A stretch of DNA of 9,605 nucleotides from RGDT01 sp046719305. GTDB taxonomy: Bacteria > Planctomycetota > Planctomycetia > Gemmatales > Gemmataceae. Position numbers and translations under genes: made by a program. The notes under the pieces are model-generated. The model was not told the origin of the DNA. It did no database searches and saw only the letters and a list, made by a program, of their open reading frames with translations. How positions within the stretch are numbered: the first letter of the stretch is position 1; every line of letters starts with the position of its first letter. This document shows, in pieces, positions 1 through 8,300 of this stretch. The stretch is taken from contig JBDNDE010000186.1 of NCBI GenBank assembly GCA_046719305.1, forward strand, positions 1-9,605. Reading direction: 5' to 3'.

Positions 1-1
1 T

Positions 2-685
2 CGCCTGGTCGATTCCGTGGCGATTGCTCGTGTCACCGCTATCGAGGTGCAGGCTTTAGGTGGTGATGACACCATCCGCCTAGACAGTGAAAACGTGCCG
101 GGCTACGTGGCCTTGACACCTCCGGCCACTGCCTGGGGGGGGACGGGCAACGACACCCTGATCGCGGGTCAAGCCGGCCATCGTCTGATGGGCGAAGAGG
201 GCGACGACCTGCTCATCGGCGGTGTGGGCAACGATATCCTCTTTGGCGGCTTGGGTAACGACATCCTGCGAGGCAACGCCGGTAACGATCTTCTCGTGGG
301 GGGGCCGGAGACGCTCGAACCCGACGAGACAGCCAGTGACAACGATGTTCTCGAAGGCGGAGCCGGCAACGACACCCTGTGGGGCGGCATCGGCAACGAT
401 CTGTTGCGTGGCGGTATGGGCAACGACCGCTTGATTGGCGGAGCCGGCGACGATGAACTTCTCGGGGACGATGGCAACGATCTGCTCTGGGGGGGCCTGG
501 GTAACGACATATTACGCGGTGGCAACGGCAACGATTTTTTGATGGGCGGAGCTGGCAACGATCGACTGTTTGGCGGGGCAGGCAACGACCAACTCTGGGG
601 GGAAGCCGGCCTCGACGTAATGGATGGAGGACCGGGGGTGAATTACCTGGACGGTTTGCTTCGTCGGGGGATGTGGATACTTTAA
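2..685 (+). CDS. RTX-type calcium-binding repeat protein, C-terminal part (5' end outside window)
   Basis: The reading frame is open to the left edge, so this is the tail of a longer protein and the GTG at 17 is not its start. From about position 137 to 657 it consists of roughly 18 nonapeptide units of the form GGxGNDxLx (for example GGVGNDILF, GGAGNDRLF, GGAGNDQLW). This is the hemolysin-type calcium-binding repeat (RTX, PF00353), which folds into a parallel beta-roll binding Ca2+ between turns. Such proteins are normally extracellular or surface bound and leave by type I secretion. A spacer of about 20 residues (positions 300-360, rich in E, D, P and T) interrupts the array after the sixth unit. 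The preceding segment (ARVTAIEVQALGGDDTIRL) looks like the usual run-in to the repeats. The protein stops about a dozen residues after the last unit, without the roughly 50-residue C-terminal region usual in type I substrates. The specific function cannot be told because the N-terminal domains are missing. Confidence 0.88.
   Translation, partial: RLVDSVAIARVTAIEVQALGGDDTIRLDSENVPGYVALTPPATAWGGTGNDTLIAGQAGHRLMGEEGDDLLIGGVGNDILFGGLGNDILRGNAGNDLLVGGPETLEPDETASDNDVLEGGAGNDTLWGGIGNDLLRGGMGNDRLIGGAGDDELLGDDGNDLLWGGLGNDILRGGNGNDFLMGGAGNDRLFGGAGNDQLWGEAGLDVMDGGPGVNYLDGLLRRGMWIL
137..657 (+). repeat. Tandem 27-bp coding repeats (RTX nonapeptides)
   Basis: The DNA repeats with a 27-base period because each unit encodes one GGxGNDxLx nonapeptide. 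The core GGCAACGA or GGTAACGA recurs almost every 27 bases. Copies differ at third codon positions, so this is an old protein repeat under amino-acid selection and not a recent perfect DNA expansion. The period is broken once, around 300-360. Confidence 0.85.
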
Positions 686-734
686 GCTGTCGAACTGGAT
701 CTGCTGTCAGGGGAGGGGTTTTGGGGTTAGTTCA

Positions 735-748
735 CTGCCGTGAGGCAG
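735..748 (+). other. Short hairpin with GTGA tetraloop downstream of the RTX gene
   Basis: CTGCC at 735-739 pairs with GGCAG at 744-748 around the loop GTGA, which is a stable GNRA-class tetraloop in RNA. It lies 50 bp after the RTX stop codon. No T-run follows, so it is not a standard intrinsic terminator; it may mark the end of the RTX transcript or be chance. Confidence 0.3.
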
Positions 749-782
749 CGGGCCAACACAACAGAGCGGATTTTGCCTTGTC

Positions 783-813
783 CCCCTTGTCCCCCTAGGC
801 ACGGGGGGAGGGG
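783..813 (+). promoter_or_regulatory. xylA: C-run/G-run hairpin in the xylA leader
   Basis: CCCCC at 791-795 pairs with GGGGG at 804-808, extended by a T-A pair (790/809). After a 3-base bulge (TTG, 787-789), CCCC at 783-786 can pair with GGGG at 810-813. The result is a very GC-rich stem about 70 bases before the xylA start. No T-run follows. It could be a leader structure, a terminator for the RTX gene or a low-complexity tract; the sequence alone does not decide. Confidence 0.3.
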
Positions 814-885
814 CTAGCCCTTGGGATAGCGGCTCGCTATCTTGATCCACAGTATCCGCCAACCCACCAACCCCGCAGTGGTGCT

Positions 886-2205
886 ATGAGCTACTTCCCC
901 GACGTGCCCAAAATTGCCTACGAAGGCCCGCACTCGACCAATCCCCTGGCTTTTCGCCACTATGACGCCAACGCCCTCGTCGCCGGCAAGCCGATGAAGG
1001 AGCACTTCCGCTTTGCCGTCGCCTACTGGCACACGATGCGTGGCATGGGTGGCGACCCTTTCGGTCCAGGTTGCGCGGTACGGCCGTGGGAAGATGGGAG
1101 CGACTCGCTGACGATGGCGTTAAAGCGGGTCGAGGTGATGTTTGAGTTTTTGGAAAAACTCGGCGTGGAGTTTTATTGCTTCCATGATCGCGATGTGGCC
1201 CCCGAAGGGGCTACGCTGCGGGAGAGCAACGCCAACCTCGATCGCGTAGTCGCCGCGCTCAAAGAACACCAGCAACGCACTGGTATCAAACTGCTCTGGG
1301 GTACCGCCAACCTCTTCAGCAACCCGCGCTACGTTCATGGTGCCGCCACCAGTTGCAACGCTGACGTGTTTGCCTATGCGGCGGCTCAGGTGAAAAAGTG
1401 TCTGGAAGTGACCAAGGAACTCGGCGGGGCTAACTATGTGTTCTGGGGTGGCCGGGAGGGCTACAGCACCCTGTTGAACACCGATATGAAGCGTGAGTTG
1501 GACCATCTGGCCAAGTTCTTCCATCTGGCTTATGAGTATAAGCAAAAAATCGGCTTCACCGGCCAATTCCTCATCGAACCTAAGCCCAAGGAACCGACTA
1601 CGCATCAATATGATTTTGACGCGGCGGCATGCATCAATTTCTTGCGTCAATATGACCTGTTGGACAAGATGAAGCTAAACCTGGAGACCAATCACGCCAC
1701 CCTGGCCGGTCACACCATGATGCACGACATGATTACGGCGAGCAATGCTGGGGTGCTGGGCAGCGTGGATGCCAACACAGGCAATCTGCTCTTAGGCTGG
1801 GACACCGACCAGTTCCCGACGGATCTCTACCTGACGACGCAAATCATGATGGTAATTCTCAACCAAGGCGGGCTTGGCTCCGGAGGACTGAATTTCGATG
1901 CTAAGGTCCGTCGCGAGAGCTTCGAGCCGGTCGATCTATTCCACGCGCACATCGGCGGCATGGACGCCTTTGCCCGTGGCCTGAAGATCGCCGCCAAACT
2001 GCAAGAAGACGGGGTGCTGAAAGAGTTTGTGCAGAAGCGGTACGCCTCGTGGGATACAGGCATCGGGGCAAAGATCGAAGCTGGCCAGGTCGGCTTCGAG
2101 GAGTTGGAAGCTTATATGTTAGAAAAAGGCAACCCCGACAAAAATTCCTCCGGCCGACAAGAAATGCTAGAGAATATCTTTAATCGGTATATAGACATCG
2201 CTTAA
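886..2205 (+). CDS. xylA: Xylose isomerase (EC 5.3.1.5), group II
   Basis: Cytoplasmic TIM-barrel enzyme that interconverts D-xylose and D-xylulose using two divalent metal ions (usually Mg2+, Mn2+ or Co2+). The 439-residue length is normal for group II enzymes. All key residues appear one position below E. coli numbering: catalytic His100 and Asp103 in CFHDRDVAPEG, Trp187 in VFWGGREG, metal ligands Glu231 and Lys233 in EPKPKEPTTHQYDFD, Glu267 and His270 in NLETNHATLAGH, then Asp295, Asp306, Asp308 and Asp338. The ATG at 886 fits the family N-terminus (MSYFPDVPKIAYEG); no good Shine-Dalgarno precedes it. There is no xylulokinase, xylose transporter or XylR next to it, so it appears to be a single-gene unit. 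Sugar isomerases of this fold can also act on glucose, but xylose is the expected substrate. Confidence 0.97.
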   Translation: MSYFPDVPKIAYEGPHSTNPLAFRHYDANALVAGKPMKEHFRFAVAYWHTMRGMGGDPFGPGCAVRPWEDGSDSLTMALKRVEVMFEFLEKLGVEFYCFHDRDVAPEGATLRESNANLDRVVAALKEHQQRTGIKLLWGTANLFSNPRYVHGAATSCNADVFAYAAAQVKKCLEVTKELGGANYVFWGGREGYSTLLNTDMKRELDHLAKFFHLAYEYKQKIGFTGQFLIEPKPKEPTTHQYDFDAAACINFLRQYDLLDKMKLNLETNHATLAGHTMMHDMITASNAGVLGSVDANTGNLLLGWDTDQFPTDLYLTTQIMMVILNQGGLGSGGLNFDAKVRRESFEPVDLFHAHIGGMDAFARGLKIAAKLQEDGVLKEFVQKRYASWDTGIGAKIEAGQVGFEELEAYMLEKGNPDKNSSGRQEMLENIFNRYIDIA

Positions 2206-2289
2206 GCAGGAGTTGCCCCTCGAGCTAACTCTTCGATCTAGGCCGCGAGAATAACTCAGCGACGTTCTGACTCTGTGTCGTTAATGCCG

Positions 2290-2306
2290 TGGTGGCTTTG
2301 CCACTA
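2290..2306 (+). terminator. Possible stem-loop downstream of xylA
   Basis: GTGGC (2292-2296) pairs with GCCAC (2300-2304) around a TTT loop, and a G-T and a T-A pair can extend it to seven pairs. It lies 85 bp past the xylA stop. It lacks a following T-run, so termination here would need Rho or another factor. This is a weak call. Confidence 0.25.
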
Positions 2307-2629
2307 GGCGGCTTGATTGGCTTGCACAGGCTAGGGCGACAACAGACCGCCGGACGACACCCCACTGCCTTGGAGGGGACTCGAAGGTCGGCGTTGTTTG
2401 TTGGGCTGTCCGCCCGCATTGACTGTGAGGCGAGCCCCACTCGCATCGCCGCTCTGGTCAGAGGATCTATTCGGAACTTGGCAACGAATCGTCGCTTGAT
2501 CGGCGGCCCTTGCTGTTGCAGCCTGGGGGTTCTTGCGTCGCTGGAAGTCCCGTCAGATCCGTTAATAATTCGCTCTGAATCACAACTAAACTGCTCAAGC
2601 CTGCCCGGCACACCCGATAAATCGAGAAT

Positions 2630-2648
2630 AGGTGCGTTGGGGGCACCT
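2630..2648. promoter_or_regulatory. Perfect inverted repeat upstream of the efflux operon (possible operator or leader hairpin)
   Basis: AGGTGC (2630-2635) and GCACCT (2643-2648) form a perfect 6-bp dyad with a 7-base spacer, 25 bp before the ATG at 2674 and just before its ribosome binding site. Position and symmetry suit an operator for a metal-responsive repressor or a leader RNA hairpin. No regulator gene is in the window, so the assignment is an inference. Confidence 0.35.
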
Positions 2649-2661
2649 CGGTATCCGGCGT

Positions 2662-2666
2662 AGGGA
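2662..2666 (+). promoter_or_regulatory. Ribosome binding site of the outer-membrane efflux gene
   Basis: AGGGA lies 7 bases before the ATG at 2674. It supports this start over the in-frame GTG at 2632, and the resulting N-terminus is a clean lipoprotein signal peptide. Confidence 0.6.
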
Positions 2667-2673
2667 AAAGAAC

Positions 2674-4179
2674 ATGAACTGGGCTCTCCTGGTTACTCGG
2701 CGATGTCTTCCGGCAGCAGCGGTTGTTCTCTCCGGTTGTACGGTTTCCTCCGCTTGGCTCCATGTGGATGCTGACCGACCCGATCCGCTGGGAAGCCTCC
2801 GCACCCGAATCGTGGCCAGTCCATCAACTGTTGGGGACACTAACTCGGGACCCACTATTGTGGTGGTCCACCGTTCGCCCGAGGCTCCCCCCCCACCCGA
2901 GCAAACCCCCAGCCGCACAGCGACCCAAACGGCCGAATCTCCGAAGGCGTTAGTGTTGGCCGAGTCACCTAATCTGGATCAAATCATTAACACGGTTATA
3001 CTGGCCGATCCGCGATTGCGTGCAGGGATGGAGGCGATCAATCAGGCGACCGGCGAGGCGTTGCAGGCGTCGTTGAAGCCCAATCCGAACGTTTCCGTTG
3101 TCCAGTCGCTGCTACCGCTGACCCGGCCCTTCACCGAGGAAGCCCAGGGAGGCCCGCCGCAGTTGGATATCGGCGTTTCCTACCCCATCGACTGGTTTGT
3201 GTTCGGCAAACGCGCTGCGGCCATGCAAGCGGCCAGCCTGGGCGTGCGTGTCAGCGAAGCCGAATATGCCGATTTAGTTCGTCAGCGTGTATTAGAGGCT
3301 TCTACTACATATTATGATGTGTTAGAGGCCAAAGCACTGTTGGAGTTGGCACAACAAGATGCCGCCAACTTCAAACGAGTGGAAGAAATCACCAGGCGAG
3401 CAGTCGAAGGGGGGGGCCGACCTCAAGTCGAGTTAGGACGAATCCGGCTGGATCGGCTACGAGCTGAACAAAGCGTTCGAGATGCCGAGAACAACTTGGT
3501 GGCGGCGAAAGCTCGGCTGCGCGCTCTGATGGGCAAGACAGACACCGACCCGCTGTTCGATGTAGCAGGATCGCTGGAAGAGGTCAGCATCTCGGAGATT
3601 CCCGCACTAGAGGAAGCGTTCCTCGTAGCGACACAGAACCGCCCCGATATCGAAGCCCTGCGTCGTCGAATCGATCAGGCCAACGCGAGCCTTGTCTCCG
3701 AACGTCGTCAGGGCTTACCCTCGATCACTCCCCAGGCCGGCTTGACCCGGCAATTCCAACGCAAGGCGATCGGTTTCCCCGATGCCAGTTCCTGGGGAGT
3801 CGGCCTAGAAATGAGCGTGCCGCTATTTGATCGTAATCAGGGTAACCGCCTCCGGGCGGCCTCTGTGGCCGTGCAACAACACTACGAGTTGCAGGCTGGC
3901 TTGGTGGAACTGCGTTCGGAGGTTATTCAGGCCGACAAGGAACTGCGGACCGTTCAGGCCAACGCCAAAGCCGTCGCCGAAGAGCAACTCAAACTAGCCG
4001 CTGAGGTACGCGATAGCTTAAATAAGGCGTATGAAGCAGGAGGCCGACCACTTATTGATGTATTGGATGCACAACGAAACTATCGAGAAACGTATCGGTT
4101 GTTTATCGAAAGCCGAGCTAATCTCGGTCGGGCAGCGGTACGCTTCAACGCTGTTGTTGGGAAAAAGGTCACCCGATGA
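2674..4179 (+). CDS. TolC-family outer-membrane efflux lipoprotein (CusC/CzcC-like)
   Basis: The outer-membrane channel of the tripartite efflux pump encoded by this operon. With the ATG at 2674 the protein has 501 residues. It starts with a short basic region, a hydrophobic stretch and the lipobox LSGC (Cys22), so it should be lipidated like CusC and OprM. Residues 23-95 are a Pro/Ser/Thr-rich linker. Two outer-membrane efflux protein repeats (PF02321) follow, about 97-290 and 308-497. The internal duplication is visible in AVEGGGRPQVELGRIRLDR in the first half and AYEAGGRPLIDVLDAQRNY in the second. The helical, Ala/Gln/Glu-rich regions match the alpha-barrel that crosses the periplasm. The stop overlaps the next start by 4 bases (ATGA), implying translational coupling to the adaptor. 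A start at the GTG at 2632 would put 14 charged residues before the signal peptide and is unlikely. Confidence 0.9.
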   Translation: MNWALLVTRRCLPAAAVVLSGCTVSSAWLHVDADRPDPLGSLRTRIVASPSTVGDTNSGPTIVVVHRSPEAPPPPEQTPSRTATQTAESPKALVLAESPNLDQIINTVILADPRLRAGMEAINQATGEALQASLKPNPNVSVVQSLLPLTRPFTEEAQGGPPQLDIGVSYPIDWFVFGKRAAAMQAASLGVRVSEAEYADLVRQRVLEASTTYYDVLEAKALLELAQQDAANFKRVEEITRRAVEGGGRPQVELGRIRLDRLRAEQSVRDAENNLVAAKARLRALMGKTDTDPLFDVAGSLEEVSISEIPALEEAFLVATQNRPDIEALRRRIDQANASLVSERRQGLPSITPQAGLTRQFQRKAIGFPDASSWGVGLEMSVPLFDRNQGNRLRAASVAVQQHYELQAGLVELRSEVIQADKELRTVQANAKAVAEEQLKLAAEVRDSLNKAYEAGGRPLIDVLDAQRNYRETYRLFIESRANLGRAAVRFNAVVGKKVTR

Positions 4180-5372
4180 TGCCCCCTTCTGAAACTGTGA
4201 CGACTGGATCAGCGACACCAAGGCCCCCTTCGCCGTGGGGCTGGCTCTGGTCGGGATTGCAATTCCTGGTAGCCCTGGCAGCTACGACCGCCTTCTTAAC
4301 TTACTTGCTGCTCAATCCTTTGGAACCGCCACCTCCACCCAGCGAACGCGTTACTCCCCCCACCGAGGTGGTCCGCATCCTCAGGCCAGGACGCATCACT
4401 GTTGTGCCCGGCAGTCCTTTGGACAAAAAAATTCAGGTCGTCACCGTTCGTAAAACGATCCACGAAGAACCGCTCCTTAGCGTGACGGGTCGCGTCGTCG
4501 CCAGCCTGCGACCTGTCGAGGGCAAAGGCGAAGATTTCTGGCAGTTTGACTCCGCCGACAATCTCGCTGCCTACACCGACTGGCAAAAGGCCCAGGCTGA
4601 CATTACCTTCCACGAAACCCAAGTGCAACAGGTACGGCAACTAGCCAAGACACGCCTGGAAGCACAACGGGAACTAGTCAAACGTTTGGAGCGACTTGTC
4701 GAAGCGGGCACCGACACCCTTCGCGACCTGACAGCCGAGCGTGCCAATCTCCTCCAGGTGGAAATTGCCGGCCGGCAGGAAGTTCACCAAGCAGAAACGG
4801 CCTTGCGGCTGGCGCGTCGCGAAGAAGCTGCCCAAGCCCGCCGCCTGCAACAGGCCGGCCTCAATGTCCAGATGCTTCAAACTGTCCCGGCCGATGTCGA
4901 TATCGTCATGGCCGACGTTCCCGAAAGCCGCATTAATCAAGTGCGGGTGGGCCAAGGCTGTGTGGCTCGCTTCTTTGGCCTGCCCAAAGAACCGTTCCGG
5001 GGACGGGTCAAGAGTATTGCACCTGTTTTATCTGCGGAACGACGATCACTTCGGGTATTGTTCACAATTGACGACCCTGACGACAAACTACGCCCCGGTA
5101 TGTTCGCCGAGATTGGCCTGGGAACCGATCGCCGCGAAAGCCTCCTGGTCCCCGCTGATGCGGTGCTGCATATCGGCCGCGCCGACTATCTCCTGGTGGC
5201 TGAAGGCTCTGACAGCTGGCGTGTGGCCGAGGTAGAAGTTGGTGAGCCGCTGCGAGAGGAAATCGAAATTCTCTCCGGAGTCGCACAAGGCGATCGGATC
5301 ATCGGCAAGGGAGCCATCCTCTTCAAGCCGCTGGTGATTCGGGCCCTGCAGCAGACGGAGGACGAGCGATGA
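4176..5372 (+). CDS. Periplasmic adaptor (membrane fusion protein) of the RND efflux pump, lipoyl domain apparently missing
   Basis: This adaptor links the RND pump to the outer-membrane channel (CusB/CzcB role). The 398 residues comprise a cytoplasmic tail, one N-terminal membrane anchor (about 21-45), a Pro-rich linker (48-62), a first membrane-proximal strand region (84-112), a coiled-coil hairpin (about 127-228), a beta-barrel (about 240-315, with GRVKSIAPVLSAERRSLRV and LRPGMFAEI) and a membrane-proximal domain (320-390). The unusual point is the junctions. TGRVVASLRP is followed within about 8 residues by FWQFDSADNL, and the hairpin runs straight into ADVDIVMADVPES. The usual G-rich lipoyl half-motifs on each side of the hairpin are absent. 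N-terminal CusB-type metal-binding methionines and a His-rich CzcB-type segment are also absent. ATG codons lie at 4176 and 4179; AAGG at 4165-4168 suits the first. The stop overlaps the pump start by ATGA. Family assignment is secure, substrate is not. Confidence 0.88.
   Translation: MMPPSETVTTGSATPRPPSPWGWLWSGLQFLVALAATTAFLTYLLLNPLEPPPPPSERVTPPTEVVRILRPGRITVVPGSPLDKKIQVVTVRKTIHEEPLLSVTGRVVASLRPVEGKGEDFWQFDSADNLAAYTDWQKAQADITFHETQVQQVRQLAKTRLEAQRELVKRLERLVEAGTDTLRDLTAERANLLQVEIAGRQEVHQAETALRLARREEAAQARRLQQAGLNVQMLQTVPADVDIVMADVPESRINQVRVGQGCVARFFGLPKEPFRGRVKSIAPVLSAERRSLRVLFTIDDPDDKLRPGMFAEIGLGTDRRESLLVPADAVLHIGRADYLLVAEGSDSWRVAEVEVGEPLREEIEILSGVAQGDRIIGKGAILFKPLVIRALQQTEDER
5357..5362 (+). 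promoter_or_regulatory. Strong ribosome binding site of the RND pump gene
   Basis: GGAGGA lies 6 bases before the ATG at 5369, inside the adaptor coding sequence. It is the best Shine-Dalgarno in the window and fixes the pump start. Combined with the ATGA overlap it suggests coupled translation that keeps adaptor and pump in proportion. Confidence 0.65.
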
Positions 5373-8300
5373 TCGCGGCCTTGATTGATACCGCCATGCG
5401 TGTACGCTGGGTGGTGCTTCTGCTGGTGGTGATCGTCTGTGGGATTGGCATCTATTCATTTCAAAAGCAACCGATTGATGCGTATCCGGACATCTCCGCT
5501 CAAATGGTGCAAGTCATCACTGTTTATCCCGGACGCGCCCCAGAAGAAGTTGAACGGCAAGTCACGATTCCCGTCGAAATAGCAATGCGCACCGTGCCCA
5601 AGGTCGAGACGATCCGCTCACGGACAATCTTCGGCCTGTCGGTTGTACAACTGATTTTCCAAGAGGGTACCGAAAGCTACTGGGCTCGCGCACGCGTCCA
5701 GGAAAACCTCGCCACCGTACAGTTGCCCGAAGGGGCCGAAGCCGAACTAGGACCTCTGGCCACCGCCTATGGTGAAGTGTACCGCTACGAGCTGGTTTCC
5801 GACGGCACCTACAACTTGATGGAGCTACGAGAGCTCAACGATTGGGTGGTGATCCCGCGGCTGTTGCGGGCCTCGGGCGTTGCCGAGGTTTCCAATTTCG
5901 GCGGGCTGGAGAAGCAGTTTGCCATCACCTTTCGCCCGGTTGATCTCGACCGTTTCGGCCTGACACTCAAAGATGTCATCGAAGCGATCCAGTCGAACAA
6001 CGCCTCGGCCGGTGGTAGTGTCTTGCCGCGTGGTAGCATGTCGTTTGTGATCCGCGGCAGTGGGGCGATTCAATCGTTACGTGACATCGAAAACACCTAT
6101 GTCAAATCCGTGGGCGGCACACCTGTTTATCTGCGTGATGTTGCAAGTGTTGATCTCGATCACCTCACCCCTTTTGGCATTTTTAGCAAAGATTTCCGCG
6201 ATGAAGGGGTCGAAGGGATTGTCTTGATGCGACGCGGCCAAAACCCCTCGCGCGTTTTGGCCGCGGTCAACGCGGCTGTGCAGGAACTCAACGCCACCGA
6301 ACTTCCCTCGGGTGTGCAGGTGGTGCCGTTCTATGATCGGCAACATCTGGTCGATGCCACCCTGCATACCGTCACTCACAGCGTGTTGCTAGGCATCACG
6401 CTGGTGGTGCTAGTGCTCCTACTGTTTCTTGGCCGCCCCGCGATGGCTGCCCTGGTCGCGCTCACGATTCCATTTTCGTTATTGTTCGCTCTCATCCTCA
6501 TGTTTCTCACGGACATTCCGATTGGCCTGCTCTCCGTCGGCGCGATTGACTTTGGCATCATCGTCGATGGAGCCGTTATCATGGCCGAACATATCGCCCG
6601 AAGACTGGGCGAAGCCAAACAACGCGGCGATCGGCGTCCCATCGCTCAACTGGTTCTCACCGCTGCAATAGAGATCGAACGGCCGGTCTTTTTCTCCGTA
6701 TTGATCATCATGGTGGCCTATCTCCCGTTGCTTTCGCTCTCTAGTATCGAAGGGTTGTTGTTTCGTCCCATGGCCTTGACCATGGTATTCGCGTTGCTCG
6801 GCTCGCTGATTTTTGCTCTGTTTGTGGTGCCAGTGCTGGCCAGCCTCATCTTCTGGCGAGGCTACACCGAGTGGGAAAATCCGCTTTTGACCTTGGCCCG
6901 GCCGCTGTATGGCTGGTTGCTGCGCGGCCTGTTGCTGTTTCGTTGGCTAGTGGTAGCGGCTGTGGTGTGTGTGGTGGCTGCGGTGATGGTTCAGATCGTG
7001 CCGCGTCTGGGCATCGAGTTTCTGCCCTACATGGATGAGGGAGTCATCTGGGTGCGAGCCAACTTCCCCGAGGGCACCGCCCTGCGACAATCCGCCGAGT
7101 ATGGCCGACGCATCCGCGAAGTGGCACTGGAGTTTGCCGACATTAAATTCATCTCGGTGCAGACCGGCCGCAACGATTCGGGCACCGATCCCTTTCCGCC
7201 CAGCCGATTGGAGATCATGATCGGCCCCAAGCCGCGTGACCAATGGACCGAATACGCGACCAAGCAAGAGTTGGTGGCAGCCCTGGGCAAACGGCTGCGT
7301 GAGGAGTTTCCGACCACGCGGTTCAACTTCACTCAGCCGATCATCGACAGCGTCACCGAGGACACCAACGGGACTTCGGCCAACCTGGCCATCGAATTCT
7401 CTGGCATAGATTCTGATGTGTTACTTTTCTTGGCACGTCAGACAGTCGACCTGATTCGCGATATACCCGGTGCCCAAGATGTGAATATCGAACAAGAAGG
7501 ACCACAGCCTCAGTTGATCATCACTCCCGATCGAAAATTATGTGCCCGACATAATGTAAAAATTGAAGATGTAAACGAGCTTATCAACATAGCTTTGGGT
7601 GGACAGGCCGTCGGTATCCTCTACGAAGGCGAACGCCGCTTCGAGATTGCGGTGAAAGTCGATCGCTACACCACGAACTCCCCCCTGGCTGTCGGACGAC
7701 TGCCGGTGCATACCCCCGACGGACAACCGGTCCCTCTTAGTCAGGTCGCCCATATCGAACTCGTTGACGGCCAGACCATCATCGCCCGAGAAAACAGTCG
7801 CCGGCGGATCACAGTTCGTTGTGATATCGTGGGCCGCGATCAGGGTGGTTTTGTACGCGAAGCTCAACAGCGCTTTGAAGAGGTGATTCGTCCCCAGATG
7901 CCCTCGGGCTATCGGGTGGGTTGGTTGGGCATGTTTGAAAACCTCGCCCGCGCTCGTGTCCATTTTCTCTACCTCATTCCCATCACCGCCGTGCTGATCC
8001 TCACCCTCTTGGTCGTTACCTTCCGTTCGCTCACCTCGGCCATGTTGGTCGTGGCCGGCATTCCCTTCGCGTGCATCGGGGCGTTGATCGCGCTGTATGT
8101 CCGGGAGATGCACATCAACGTTTCCACAGGCGTTGGGTTCTGTGCCCTCTTCGGCATTGCAATTATGGATGGCGTGTTGATGGTTCGTGGCATCAATCTC
8201 CTTCGCGAATCGGGCACCGGCTTGAAGGAGGCCATCCTCTTGGGTGCCCAACAACGATTGCGGCCCATTCTCATGACTGCTATTGTGGCTATCTTCGGCC

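Larger units (their letters stand above)
2206..2673. other. Intergenic region between xylA and the efflux operon; no gene recognised
   Basis: This 468-bp stretch holds open frames on both strands (for example 2289-2663 plus and 2225-2611 minus), but their translations are rich in R, P and S, show no domain and mirror each other, so I do not call them genes. What can be seen: a short hairpin soon after xylA (2292-2304), AT-rich stretches TTAATAATT (2562-2570) and GATAAAT (2616-2622) that could be -10-like elements without convincing -35 partners, and an inverted repeat at 2630-2648. The operon promoter is expected in the right half. Confidence 0.6.

Noticed and set aside
169..585. Open frame of 138 codons on the minus strand rich in Ser, Leu and Pro
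   Set aside because: It is the complement of the RTX nonapeptide array; its regular SLPxPP pattern only mirrors the GGxGND codons.
137..657. Regular 27-base repetition that could suggest a CRISPR or satellite array
   Set aside because: There are no spacers between constant repeats, copies diverge at third codon positions, and the translation is a known protein repeat.
652..798. Alternative-frame continuation of the RTX protein
   Set aside because: It is open but after the first ten residues looks non-coding, so a frameshift is kept only as a possibility.
2289..2663. Open frame of 124 codons between xylA and the efflux operon, and the overlapping minus-strand frame at 2225-2611
   Set aside because: No recognisable domain, no ribosome binding site, composition like random GC-rich DNA, and both strands equally open.
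2632..2673. Upstream GTG start for the outer-membrane efflux gene
   Set aside because: It would add 14 mostly basic residues before a complete lipoprotein signal peptide and lies within the inverted repeat; ATG 2674 has a good ribosome binding site.
7538..8254. Minus-strand open frame of 238 codons inside the pump gene
   Set aside because: It is a shadow of the conserved RND coding frame; the translation is rich in D, H, E and Q without any domain.
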